Shown here piece by piece: positions 1 to 8,389 of a stretch of 20,137 nucleotides of DNA. Below the pieces are notes generated by a model. That model saw only the letters and a list, made by a program, of their open reading frames with translations, made no database searches and was not told where the DNA came from. The stretch is from a virus: positions 1 through 20,137 of IMG/VR virus record IMGVR_UViG_3300032282_000199. One strand, 5' to 3'. The translations under genes and the position numbers were made by a program. Numbering within the stretch: the stretch's first letter is position 1; the number at the start of each line of letters is the position of its first letter.

Positions 1-144
1 ACATTGTTTAGTCAAGCCAAAAAGGGAAACACAGCCGCGGCAATCTTTTGGCTAAAGACACGGGCAAGATGGAAGGAAACAAGCACCCATGAAGTAACAG
101 GCGCAAACACGGGGCCATTGCTTATTTCTTGGGCAGATGAATAA
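1..144 (+). CDS. Terminase small subunit, C-terminal end (5' truncated)
   Basis: An open frame enters from the left edge in frame 1 and stops at TAA 142-144, giving about 47 residues. The peptide reads AKKGNTAAAIFWLKTRARW near residues 6-24, which matches the DNA-binding helix-turn-helix end of many phage small terminase subunits (Gly-Asn-x-x-Ala then I-F-W-L-K). The small subunit recognises viral DNA and recruits the large subunit for packaging. The large terminase gene starts inside it (ATG at 137, 8-bp overlap), the usual order for this pair. The call rests on this short motif plus the neighbour. The N-terminal part and start lie outside the window. Confidence 0.72.
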   Translation, partial: TLFSQAKKGNTAAAIFWLKTRARWKETSTHEVTGANTGPLLISWADE

Positions 145-1465
145 GATAAAGCTGGTATACCGTCCAAGGGGTATATTTAAAGACTTTCACGAAAGAAAAC
201 AACGCTGGGCAATCATCATAGCCCATCGTAGAGCGGGGAAAACGGTCCTTTGTATCAATGATTTGATATGTCGCGCCCTACTAGAGAACAAACCTAATGG
301 CCGTTACTTTTACTTAGCCCCTCTGTACAGTCAGGCTAAAAGCATTGCATGGGACTATTTAATCCGTTTTACAGCCCCTGTAGCCGTTAAAGCAAACCAG
401 TCGGAGTTATGGGTAGAACTTATAAACGGAGCGCGTATTCGCCTGTTTGGGGCCGATGCGCCCGATTCTTTGAGGGGCCAATATTGCGATGGGGCAGTTT
501 TGGACGAATTTGCCGATATGAAGCCCCGAGTTTGGGGTGAAATTTTAAGGCCGTTATTGGCTGACAGGGGCGGTTGGGCCGTCTTTATTGGGACGCCAAA
601 GGGACATAACGCCTTTTGGGAGATTTATCAGAAAGCAACGCTGGACGATGATTGGTATGTAAAAACACTTAGGGCCAGTCAAACAGGATTGTTGCCTGAC
701 GCTGAATTGATGGATGCCAAGAAAATAATGTCCCAAGCGCAATATCAACAAGAGTTCGAATGCGACTTTGAATCAGAAATTCAAGGGGCCATATACGGTA
801 AAGAGATGAGAATGCTAACCGACATTGGCAGAATCACAACTGTAGAGTATGACGACAACTTCCCCGTAATGACTGCATGGGACCTTGGTTATTCAGACGA
901 TACGGCCCTGTGGTGGTTCCAAGTTATTCATGGAGAGATTCGCGTTATTGAATACCACTCAAGCAATGGCAATCCAGTAGCGTATTACACCGGATTAATT
1001 AACTCAAAACCATATCGATATGGCACACATTGGCTACCTCATGACGCAAGAGCAAAAACTTTAGCAAGCGGCGGAAAGTCTATAATTGAGCAAATTTCTT
1101 ACAAAATTCCGTTAGAATCACTTAAAATAGTACCAAATTTGTCACTTCAAGACGGAATTCAAGCGGGACGGGTAGCTTTAAGCAGGGCTTGGTTTGATGC
1201 AGAAAAATGCTCAGACGGAATTGAATGCTTAAGACAATATCAGCGCGAGTTCGATGAGGACAAGAAGGTATTTAGGGACAAGCCAAGGCACGATTGGACC
1301 AGTCACGGCGCGGACGCATGGAGAATGCTGTCAATAGCGTGGCGTGAGGAAGAACATAAGCCGGCAAATCCTTACGATATGCGCGGTGTAACTGTTGGTA
1401 GCAACGATGTAACAATGAATGAAATGTGGGCTAGTACCCCAAAACCTTCAAAGGGTAGAATATGA
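137..1465 (+). CDS. terL: Terminase large subunit (packaging ATPase/nuclease)
   Basis: This 442-residue protein is the motor that pumps DNA into the procapsid and cuts the concatemer. The ATPase half has a Walker A AHRRAGKT at residues 29-36, a Walker B AVLDE at 120-124 with catalytic E124, and a coupling motif FIGTPKG at 150-156. The C-terminal half looks like the RNase H-fold nuclease: acidic candidates are D249 (AWDLGYSDD), D303 (LPHDAR) and D393 (HGADAW). Length is normal for the HRRAGKT type of large terminase, and all motifs are present, so the gene appears intact. The start overlaps the small subunit gene by 8 bp with no strong Shine-Dalgarno, which suggests coupled translation. The portal gene follows with an ATGA overlap. 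Motifs are seen directly; the function is known for the family. Confidence 0.96.
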   Translation: MNKIKLVYRPRGIFKDFHERKQRWAIIIAHRRAGKTVLCINDLICRALLENKPNGRYFYLAPLYSQAKSIAWDYLIRFTAPVAVKANQSELWVELINGARIRLFGADAPDSLRGQYCDGAVLDEFADMKPRVWGEILRPLLADRGGWAVFIGTPKGHNAFWEIYQKATLDDDWYVKTLRASQTGLLPDAELMDAKKIMSQAQYQQEFECDFESEIQGAIYGKEMRMLTDIGRITTVEYDDNFPVMTAWDLGYSDDTALWWFQVIHGEIRVIEYHSSNGNPVAYYTGLINSKPYRYGTHWLPHDARAKTLASGGKSIIEQISYKIPLESLKIVPNLSLQDGIQAGRVALSRAWFDAEKCSDGIECLRQYQREFDEDKKVFRDKPRHDWTSHGADAWRMLSIAWREEEHKPANPYDMRGVTVGSNDVTMNEMWASTPKPSKGRI

Positions 1466-3783
1466 ACGAAGAAATGCAGGGTTCTGAGTATCTAGGGACT
1501 GAATTCGAAACCGAATACGAAGATTGGTATAACACCATCTCGGCCTACGATAAATCCTTTAAGAAGTGGGAAGGCCGCGCAAGCAAGATTGTTGACAGAT
1601 ACCGCGATTCTAGCCGCCAACAAAACAACCCTGAAGCACGATTCAATATTCTTTGGTCCAATGTTCAGACCATTACACCAGCAATCTTCGCAAGACTACC
1701 AAGACCGGATGTAAGCCGCCGGTTTCGTGATAACGACCCTATAGGCCGAGTGGCATCAATGATGCTAGAACGCGCACTAGAGTTTGAATTAGAACACTAC
1801 GGCGACTATAAGTCAGCCATGAAGTCAGCAGTCTTTGACCGCCTTATTGGTGGTCGCGGCACTGCTTGGATTCGTTACGAACCGCATATCACCAAGACTG
1901 GCATTGAAGATGACGGCCCGCAGATTACTGAGGATGTCGAGGACGATGAAGGCATGGACCAAGATATGTCCGGTGCCGCTGGATTGCCTGAAGATGCATA
2001 CGAAGAAGAAATTGAATACGAATGTGCGCCAATTGACTATGTTCATTGGCGTGACTACGGCCACTCCGTAGCCCGTACATTTGAAGAAGTTACTTGCATA
2101 TGGCGTAAGGTTTACATGAACCGTAACGCCCTTGTAGAACGCTTTGGTGAAGATTTAGGCTGGAAGATTCCATTAGACACCAAGCCACAAGACAGCAAGT
2201 CCTACACAGCAAACACAGAAATGCCGTATCAGGCTTGTGTTTACGAGATTTGGGACAAGGAAACTAAGAAAGTTATATGGCTATCCAAGTCTTTAGGCGA
2301 AATCCTTGATGAACGGGACGACCCGCTAGAGTTAGAGAACTTTTGGCCATGTCCCAAGCCGCTTTATTCCACACTCACAACCGAGAACCTTGAGCCAATC
2401 CCTGACTTTACGATGTATCAGGACCAAGCACGGGAATTGGACGAACTGACAAACCGTATCGATGGACTGATTCATGCATTAAAAGTTCGCGGCGTTTACG
2501 ATGCATCCGAATCATCACTCCAGCGTTTATTCTCTGAAGGCGAAAACAACACTCTTATCCCAGTGAAGAACTGGCAAGCATTTGCTGAAAAGCAAGGCAT
2601 GAAGGGCGCGTTGGAATTGGTGGATATTGCCCCATTTGCGTCAGCATTAATGAATTGCTATCAAGCGATGGAGCAAGTTAAGGGTCAGATTTACGAAATT
2701 ATGGGTATTGCCGACATTCAGCGCGGCCAGTCAGACCCTAACGAAACTCTTGGCGCACAGATTATCAAGTCCAACAACGCATCCGGTCGTCTTAAGACCA
2801 TGCAACACGATGTGGTGGACTTCGCAACCAAGCTATTACAGTTAAAAGCAGAGATTATCTGCCGTCACTTCCAACCTGAAACAATCCTTCAAATTAGCGG
2901 TGCAAGCCAACTGTCAGACGCAGATAAGCAACTGATACCACAGGCCTTAGAACTATTAAAGCAAGACCCAGCTAAAAACTTCCGCATTGAAGTAACTAGC
3001 GATTCCATGATTTTCCAAGATGAGCAACAGGAGAAGCAGGACCGAGTAGAGTTTTTATCAGCAGTAAGCCAATTTATTCAAACAGCCCTGCCAGTAGCGC
3101 AAGGAGTGCCTGAATTGACCCCATTGTTGATGGAGATGCTTAAGTTTGGCGTAACCGCATTTAAGGCAGGCAAACAGATGGAAGGTTTGATTGACGAAAC
3201 AGCCGATAAGTTCCGCGAAGCCGCTAGAGCCGCAGAAGGCAAACCAAAACCACCTCCACCTAAAGTCCAAGAAATGCAAGCCGCCGCACAAGCTAAGATG
3301 CAAGAGATTCAGGCAAAAGCACAAGCCGACCTACAACTTAAGCAAGCTGATGTCGAAGTCGAGAAGATGAAGCAAGAGTTCCAATCACAGGAAACTCAGC
3401 TACGCATGCAGATGGAGCAACAACGCGACCAAGCAGAGTTTGAAATGCAAGCAAGAATTAAAGAGCATGAGATGGAACTGCAAACGCAAAAAGATATTCT
3501 CAAGACTTACCTTGATAATGCTACTAAAATTGAAACAGCGCGTATTAGTGCTGGATTGGACGCGGGCGATTTGGCCTACGCTGATGCAGTACATCAAGCC
3601 GGAATCATACAAGACCAAATGGGGTATAGCGATATGAAGAATCATCCATTACAGCCAGCGATTGAAAACATGAACCTGACTAACCAGCAAATGACACAAA
3701 TGCTGGCCGCGTTGATGGAAAAGCTAAATCAACCTAAGACAGTATTGCGCGACCAAAACGGTAAGATTGTTGGCGTACAGTAA
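1462..3783 (+). CDS. Portal protein, P22-like, with long helical C-terminus
   Basis: The product (773 residues) should form the dodecameric ring through which DNA enters and leaves the head, docking terminase outside and adaptors below. The N-terminal region has RFNILWSNVQTITPAIFARL followed by a Dxx-GR-type stretch (IGGRGTAWIRYEP). The middle carries a stem-like DELTNRIDGLIHALKVRGVY and then IQRGQSDPNETLGAQIIKS. These are typical of the large P22-type portals seen in many environmental short-tailed phages. Residues about 602-695 are a near-continuous Gln/Glu/Lys/Met-rich helix, resembling the internal barrel of P22 gp1. The start has a good upstream AAAGGG (1450-1454) and overlaps the terL stop (ATGA); the stop overlaps the next ATG (TAATG). 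The acidic stretch at about 155-180 is probably a loop. The portal call is strong; the P22 subfamily is inferred from length and the C-terminus. Confidence 0.92.
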   Translation: MNEEMQGSEYLGTEFETEYEDWYNTISAYDKSFKKWEGRASKIVDRYRDSSRQQNNPEARFNILWSNVQTITPAIFARLPRPDVSRRFRDNDPIGRVASMMLERALEFELEHYGDYKSAMKSAVFDRLIGGRGTAWIRYEPHITKTGIEDDGPQITEDVEDDEGMDQDMSGAAGLPEDAYEEEIEYECAPIDYVHWRDYGHSVARTFEEVTCIWRKVYMNRNALVERFGEDLGWKIPLDTKPQDSKSYTANTEMPYQACVYEIWDKETKKVIWLSKSLGEILDERDDPLELENFWPCPKPLYSTLTTENLEPIPDFTMYQDQARELDELTNRIDGLIHALKVRGVYDASESSLQRLFSEGENNTLIPVKNWQAFAEKQGMKGALELVDIAPFASALMNCYQAMEQVKGQIYEIMGIADIQRGQSDPNETLGAQIIKSNNASGRLKTMQHDVVDFATKLLQLKAEIICRHFQPETILQISGASQLSDADKQLIPQALELLKQDPAKNFRIEVTSDSMIFQDEQQEKQDRVEFLSAVSQFIQTALPVAQGVPELTPLLMEMLKFGVTAFKAGKQMEGLIDETADKFREAARAAEGKPKPPPPKVQEMQAAAQAKMQEIQAKAQADLQLKQADVEVEKMKQEFQSQETQLRMQMEQQRDQAEFEMQARIKEHEMELQTQKDILKTYLDNATKIETARISAGLDAGDLAYADAVHQAGIIQDQMGYSDMKNHPLQPAIENMNLTNQQMTQMLAALMEKLNQPKTVLRDQNGKIVGVQ

Positions 3784-4187
3784 TGGCTTCAAACTTAAAC
3801 TACAGCAACGGCACTAGGAACGCCCAGCAAAATGGCTTAATTGCCTATGCTGGGGCCGATGCCATCATGTTTATTTATTCGGGCGCGCAACCAGCAACCG
3901 CAAACACAGCCATATCAGGTCAAACCGTACTATGTCAAATGACGATTGGCGGGGCCTTTGGTACGGATAGCAACGGTACTTTGACAATTACGACCCCAAT
4001 ATCAGGGACCGCAGTAGCAAGCGGCACAGCTTCATTTTTTAGAATCACAAAGTCCAATGGCGCAACAGTCGTCATGGATGGTTCAATCGGTACAACGGAC
4101 GCAGATTTGATACTTGATACGACTACTATCAACAATACGCAGACGGTTACTATTTCTTCAGGCACGATTATCAGGAATAATATCTAA
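3783..4187 (+). CDS. Conserved small beta-rich phage virion-type protein
   Basis: A 134-residue protein, rich in Thr, Gly, Ala, Ser and Asn, with no cysteine pair or catalytic motif. It opens with NYSNGTRNAQQNGLIAYAG and continues with an alternating beta pattern (LTITTPISGTAVASGTASFFRI, then VVMDGSIGTTDADLILDTTT). This N-G-T-R-N-A-Q opening with a later V-M-D-G-x-x-G-T is a pattern I recall from many hypothetical structural-region phage proteins, but I know no assigned function. Its position between portal and fibre, with TAATG overlaps on both sides, suggests co-production with the fibre. It might be a fibre-associated, decoration or collar component; this is inference. No Shine-Dalgarno is obvious, so translation probably depends on portal termination. 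Confidence 0.72.
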   Translation: MASNLNYSNGTRNAQQNGLIAYAGADAIMFIYSGAQPATANTAISGQTVLCQMTIGGAFGTDSNGTLTITTPISGTAVASGTASFFRITKSNGATVVMDGSIGTTDADLILDTTTINNTQTVTISSGTIIRNNI

Positions 4188-6562
4188 TGGCTATCACCGT
4201 CAAACACCCCTTTGTCAGTACCGTACCTGATGCTACGGATACATCAATCGTCCGCCCTTCTAACTGGAATGCAGACCATACCGTAACTGGACTTGGCACC
4301 GCCGCAGAATTAAACGCAGGCGTAGCGAATGGCGTAGCAACTTTAGACGGTAGCGGAACCGTACCAATCAGTCAATTACCGGCCGCCGTATTGGGCGCGT
4401 TGAGTTATCAAGGCACATGGAACGCATCAACAAACACACCTACTCTTACAAGCTCAGTTGGTACTAAGGGTTACTACTATGTGGTTAATGTTGCCGGAAG
4501 TACAGACCTTAACGGAATTACCGATTGGAAAGTCGGCGATTGGGCCGTTTACAACGGAACAGCATGGCAAAAGATAGACAATACTGACGCAGTAACAAGC
4601 GTAAACGGCTACACAGGCACAGTCGTTTTAACTACTACGGATGTTGCTGAAGGCACAAATCAATATTTCACAACGGCTAGGGCTAGAACTTCTGTAAGTG
4701 CTGGCACAGGCATTAGCTACAACAGCACAACAGGCGTAATTACCAACTCTAGCCCATCTTTGGGTGGCGATGTAGTAGGCCCTGCTTCTGCAACAGACAA
4801 TGCAATAACCCGTTTTGATACGACTACTGGCAAATTAATACAAAACAGCGTTACTACAATTGACGATACAGGCAACGCTTCAGGTATTCTTTCACAGCAA
4901 TTTAGCAATGGTTCAGCCGTAACTTTAGCCGCAGGAAAGATATGGTATGACGGCTCTACTGGTGCTTGGAACGCTGGTATGGGTGGTGGCAACATTACCC
5001 AGCAAATAGGTGAAGAACTGTTTGTTTATGGTAAAGCTAGTGCCGCTATTACAGATAGTCCATTACAAATTGTTTACCATACAGGCACAGTAGGTGCTAG
5101 TGGCGTTATCACTTTTGCCCCTACGATTGCAGGAATTACTGATGAAAACGCTATTGTTGGTGTTGCTACTGAAAACATTGCTTTAAATGGCTTTGGTCGT
5201 GTAACCACATTTGGCGTAGTGCGTGGAATCACAACCAACGGTACGGCATTTGGTGAAACATGGGCTGACGATGATGTTATTTGGTACAACCCAGTAACAG
5301 GCAATCCAACCAAAGTAAAGCCTGTAGCACCTAATATTAAGTTTCAAATTGGTAATGTTATTAAAGCTGGTGCTGGTGGGTCAGGTTCATTCCAAGTGTC
5401 ATTAGTGCAAGGTACAGCACTTGGCGGCACAGACAGCAATGTCCAACTTACAAGTCCAACTGCCGCAAATTTACTCACATATAGCACTACAAGCGGATAT
5501 TGGAAAAACACAGCTTTAACGGCTGGTACTGGTATTAGCGTAGGAAATGCGGCAAGTGGCGTAGTCACAGTTACTAACTCTGCCCCTGACCAAACTGTAG
5601 TTTTGACTGCTGGCACAGGTATTTCAACTAGCGGTACATACCCTAATTTCACCATTACTAATACAAGCCCATCTAGCGGTGGTACGGTAACTAGCGTAGG
5701 CGGTACAGGTAGCGTAAACGGCATAACATTAAGCGGTACAGTAACTTCGAGCGGTAATTTAACTTTAGGTGGCACATTAGGCTCTATTGCCAATAGCCAG
5801 TTAACTAATAGTGCAATCACTATTAACGGCACAAGCACAAGTCTAGGTGGTTCAATTAGCGTAGGAACGGTTACAAGCGTAACGGGTACAAGTCCAGTAG
5901 TTTCCAGCGGCGGTAATACTCCTGCTATATCAATGCCAGCGGCAACAACTTCTGTAAGTGGTTATCTAACTTCTACCGATTGGAATACTTTTAATGGTAA
6001 ACAGCCTGCCGGCACTTATGTAACATCGGTTGCGGCAACTAGCCCAGTAACCAGTTCAGGCGGTACAACGCCAACCATTGCTATGCCAGCCGCTACGACT
6101 TCTGTTAGCGGATACCTTACAAGTACAGACTGGAACACCTTTAATAATAAAGGTTCAGGCACGGTTACTTCGGTAACTGGCACGGCCCCAGTAGTATCTT
6201 CCGGTGGTACTACTCCAGCTATTAGCATGGCGGCCGCAACTGGTAGCGTAAACGGCTATTTAACTAGCACCGATTGGACTACTTTTAACAGTAAAGCCGC
6301 GGCATTTACTTACACCACGGGTTACATTCCTTATGGCCAAGGCACAACTACCCCAAATCAATCGTCTAGCCTAACCTTTGCTAGTTCTACATTAACTGCT
6401 CCAATCGTCAGCGCAAGCAATGGACTGGTAGTTAATAGCAATACAGTATCGGCAAGCTATTCCATTCCTAGCGGTTCTTCTGCATCTTCAGTAGGCCCTA
6501 TGACCGTAGCTTCAGGCCAATCCGTAACCGTACCTTCCGGTAGTCGCTGGGTAGTCCTTTGA
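4187..6562 (+). CDS. Tail fibre / adhesin-like protein with tandem repeats
   Basis: This 791-residue Ser/Thr/Gly-rich protein is a likely receptor-binding or appendage fibre. The N-terminus (VKHPFVSTVPDATDTS, then VRPSNWNADH at 22-31) is a conserved start of phage fibre-like proteins. Residues 44-65 hold a GVATLDGSGTVPISQLP module. Residues 76-134 hold a GTWNA...GDWAVYNGTAW module, and 135-167 a VTSVNGYTGTVVLTTTDVAE shaft module ending in NQYFTTARA. A globular stretch of about 235-415 follows, then Gly/Thr-rich shaft. Residues 560-703 hold three repeats of about 48-50 residues. The last 45 residues end SVGPMTV...VPSGSRWVVL and resemble the C-terminus of the fibre at 19157. An AGGAA at 4173-4177 precedes the ATG, which overlaps the upstream stop. 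The fibre class is clear; the receptor is unknown. Confidence 0.87.
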   Translation: MAITVKHPFVSTVPDATDTSIVRPSNWNADHTVTGLGTAAELNAGVANGVATLDGSGTVPISQLPAAVLGALSYQGTWNASTNTPTLTSSVGTKGYYYVVNVAGSTDLNGITDWKVGDWAVYNGTAWQKIDNTDAVTSVNGYTGTVVLTTTDVAEGTNQYFTTARARTSVSAGTGISYNSTTGVITNSSPSLGGDVVGPASATDNAITRFDTTTGKLIQNSVTTIDDTGNASGILSQQFSNGSAVTLAAGKIWYDGSTGAWNAGMGGGNITQQIGEELFVYGKASAAITDSPLQIVYHTGTVGASGVITFAPTIAGITDENAIVGVATENIALNGFGRVTTFGVVRGITTNGTAFGETWADDDVIWYNPVTGNPTKVKPVAPNIKFQIGNVIKAGAGGSGSFQVSLVQGTALGGTDSNVQLTSPTAANLLTYSTTSGYWKNTALTAGTGISVGNAASGVVTVTNSAPDQTVVLTAGTGISTSGTYPNFTITNTSPSSGGTVTSVGGTGSVNGITLSGTVTSSGNLTLGGTLGSIANSQLTNSAITINGTSTSLGGSISVGTVTSVTGTSPVVSSGGNTPAISMPAATTSVSGYLTSTDWNTFNGKQPAGTYVTSVAATSPVTSSGGTTPTIAMPAATTSVSGYLTSTDWNTFNNKGSGTVTSVTGTAPVVSSGGTTPAISMAAATGSVNGYLTSTDWTTFNSKAAAFTYTTGYIPYGQGTTTPNQSSSLTFASSTLTAPIVSASNGLVVNSNTVSASYSIPSGSSASSVGPMTVASGQSVTVPSGSRWVVL
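5864..6295 (+). repeat. Three tandem ~48-50 residue protein repeats in the fibre
   Basis: Each unit runs from a T-S-V-x-x-T-x-P-V start, through S-S-G-G-x-T-P-x-I, to SGYLTSTDWNTFN or a close variant. The YLTSTDW core begins near residues 593, 643 and 691. The first two units share 21 consecutive identical residues (MPAATTSVSGYLTSTDWNTF plus N), yet 14 of those 21 codons differ synonymously, so the repeat is much clearer in protein than in DNA. Such repeats usually form the beta-rich shaft of trimeric fibres. Confidence 0.85.
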
Positions 6563-7080
6563 CCACAGCTTTTCAGCCGTCAGCGTTTCAAGGTTATGCC
6601 TTTCAGGTGGACCCTGTTACGGGTTCAATCTATGTTATTGACGAAAACGATGTAGCAACCCTGATGGGTAATGTCACCGGCGGCGGTGAAGGCATGGACA
6701 TGCACGATGGCGGCTATCGCAAAAAAGATGCATACAAAAAGCTACAAAACAAAATACAAAAAGCCCAAGAAGAACGGGACAAACTGTTTGCAGACATTAA
6801 TGCTCGCCGCAAGCTAGACCTTCGCAAAATTATTGCTCCTGAAACTATTGTAAAAGTTAAGGAAATTGAAGTAGAATCTGAACAAGCAATTGAAAAGCCT
6901 GAAGTTCAGATAGAAAACGCTGAAGCTAAGCTAAACAGATTGCTCTTGCAACAGCAGTATATGTTAAGAAGTATGGTTCAAAAGCAAGCCAAAGCGCAAT
7001 TTGATGCTTATATGGCTAAATTGCAGAAAGACCACCAAGACAACTTAGAGGACGAAGAAACGCTCTTAATGCTTTTATGA
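6559..7080 (+). CDS. AFQ-repeat N-terminus, coiled-coil virion-region protein
   Basis: A 173-residue protein that starts at TTG 6559, overlapping the fibre stop as TTGA. The start is supported because the first residues carry three AFQ repeats (4-6, 9-11, 14-16). I recognise this as a conserved N-terminal signature of phage structural-region proteins (FQ-x-x-AFQ), and it would be lost with any later ATG. Residues about 50-85 (GGYRKKDAYKKLQNKIQKA and onward) and about 100-160 are charged and helical, probably coiled coil. There is no enzymatic motif. Function is unknown. The tight link to the fibre, 3' end of which precedes it, suggests a fibre-attachment or assembly role; this is inference. 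The stop overlaps the next ATG (ATGA). Confidence 0.78.
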   Translation: MTTAFQPSAFQGYAFQVDPVTGSIYVIDENDVATLMGNVTGGGEGMDMHDGGYRKKDAYKKLQNKIQKAQEERDKLFADINARRKLDLRKIIAPETIVKVKEIEVESEQAIEKPEVQIENAEAKLNRLLLQQQYMLRSMVQKQAKAQFDAYMAKLQKDHQDNLEDEETLLMLL

Positions 7081-7973
7081 AGAACCCGCACGATTTATTC
7101 AAAGATGCCTTCAAACACTTGAACGCCGGAGAATATAAGGAAGGTTTTACGCTATACGAAAATCGTTGGCATCCTTTGACCCGCCAGTTACTGAACGAGA
7201 ACTGGAAAAAGTGGAATGAAGCCCCTACATGGCAGGGCGAGGACCTATACGGCAAGACTATCGTAGTCCAAATGGAGCAAGGATTTGGCGATGTATTCCA
7301 GTTTTATCGATTTTTACCTATGCTCAAAGTATGGGGCGCAAAAAAGCTGATTGTTTTGCAAGAAAAGTCCCTTGTACCATTCCTTATTCAATACCCTTGC
7401 GTGGACCTATCTACCGATGATTTTCAATTACCTGAACTCCAAGAAGCAGATTATTGGATTGGCAGTATGTCATTGGCGTATTTCGCTATTCATGCTCCTG
7501 CACAAGTTAAATATCTATTTCCCGTTACTCGTGAAAAGATTGTTGGGTCTGAGGGATACCTAGACTGCAATCCTAGCGAAATTGAGCCAAAAGTAGGCAT
7601 AAACTGGGCCGCCAGTCGTGGTCCTTTGCACTACTTAAAGTCCGTATCCGTGGAAGCTATGCGCGAATTATGCGGTTTAGATTGCTATTCATTAAACCCC
7701 GAAGCTGACGATATGTTTATTCCATTGCCGGAAGATGGCTGGAAACGCAACTGGTACCGCACAGCACAGCACATGAAAGCCATGAAAGGAGTGGTAGCAG
7801 TAGACACCGCTACGGCCCATTTAGCGGGTGCTATGGGCGTTAAATGCATTCTTTTGCTACCTGATGAGGACAGAATCGACTGGCGTTGGAAAAACGGCAC
7901 TTGGTACGACAGCATCATCGGTTTAAAGCGCGATGAATGGAAAGAAATCCCTGATTTGATAAGGAAAATGTAA
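7077..7973 (+). CDS. GT9/TPR-type glycosyltransferase-like protein
   Basis: A 298-residue protein resembling the glycosyltransferase domain found behind TPR repeats in bacterial proteins (related to heptosyltransferase/GT9 and O-GlcNAc-transferase-like folds). Residues 7-31 look like a single TPR-type hairpin ending in LYENRW. Residue 55 onward reads EDLYGKTIVVQMEQGFGD, with the EQGFGD core at 68-73, followed by FQFYRFLPML. A second block is KVGINWAAS at 172-180. The donor-site-like block is VDTATAHLAGAMG at 242-254, followed by DWRW at 268-271 and WYDS at 276-279. These blocks match the family in order and spacing, so the domain looks complete. A sugar transfer reaction is expected, but donor, acceptor and activity cannot be read here. 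It sits inside the virion operon with ATGA and TAATG overlaps, so a virion-glycosylation or appendage-related role is possible. Confidence 0.78.
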   Translation: MKNPHDLFKDAFKHLNAGEYKEGFTLYENRWHPLTRQLLNENWKKWNEAPTWQGEDLYGKTIVVQMEQGFGDVFQFYRFLPMLKVWGAKKLIVLQEKSLVPFLIQYPCVDLSTDDFQLPELQEADYWIGSMSLAYFAIHAPAQVKYLFPVTREKIVGSEGYLDCNPSEIEPKVGINWAASRGPLHYLKSVSVEAMRELCGLDCYSLNPEADDMFIPLPEDGWKRNWYRTAQHMKAMKGVVAVDTATAHLAGAMGVKCILLLPDEDRIDWRWKNGTWYDSIIGLKRDEWKEIPDLIRKM

Positions 7974-8365
7974 TGGCACTAGTCAAAATTACCGTTAAAT
8001 GCCCACATTGCAAGGTGGACCACGAAGAATACGACCCATCCCAATACGATGACCGCGAAAAGTATTTAGCTTATTGGAATCTGCCGTTTGAAGGGGAAGA
8101 ATCAGACAAAGCTTGGAAAGAAAAGCAAAGCATGACCGTACGGGAAGCCCCAAGGGTTATGTCAGACATTGGCGGTTATGTAAGCCAAGTTACCGGTGAA
8201 TATATTGATAGCCGGTCAAAACATAGAAATCACTTAAAACAACATGGAATGGTTGAATTAGGCAATGATTTGCCAAAACAACAAAAATCGGTTGAAATTG
8301 ATAGGAAATCGCAGGAGCAACGAAAGCGTACCATCGCCGAAGTCGCAAACGCAAGACTTAGATAA
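7973..8365 (+). CDS. Small conserved CxxC phage protein of unknown function
   Basis: A 130-residue protein that opens with a CPHC motif (C10-C13, with H17 close by), but I see no second cysteine pair, so a classical zinc ribbon would need dimerisation or the histidines. The central block VMSDIGGYVSQVTGEYIDSR, then a K-H-R-x-H-L-K-x-H-G and ELGN, matches a family I recall next to scaffold and capsid genes in many phages. It has no assigned function known to me. The C-terminus is basic (about 105-130). An AAGGA at 7961-7965 precedes the ATG, which overlaps the glycosyltransferase stop. The conserved position directly upstream of scaffold suggests a head-assembly or regulatory part; this is inference. 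Confidence 0.74.
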   Translation: MALVKITVKCPHCKVDHEEYDPSQYDDREKYLAYWNLPFEGEESDKAWKEKQSMTVREAPRVMSDIGGYVSQVTGEYIDSRSKHRNHLKQHGMVELGNDLPKQQKSVEIDRKSQEQRKRTIAEVANARLR

Positions 8366-8389
8366 CGCCTGACTACTTAGGAGAATTAA

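Noticed and set aside
5344-5838. 164-codon open frame on the - strand inside the fibre gene
   Set aside because: It is the complement of Gly/Thr/Ser-rich repeat coding sequence and yields a Val/Pro/Leu-rich peptide with no domain. It overlaps a well-supported fibre gene and has no context of its own.
4187-6562. Possible CRISPR-like or DNA tandem repeat array
   Set aside because: The repetition is at protein level inside a single open frame; the DNA copies are strongly diverged and there are no spacers.
7973-8020. Classical zinc-ribbon transcription factor
   Set aside because: Only one CxxC pair is present; the second pair needed for a zinc ribbon is missing, so no DNA-binding role is claimed.
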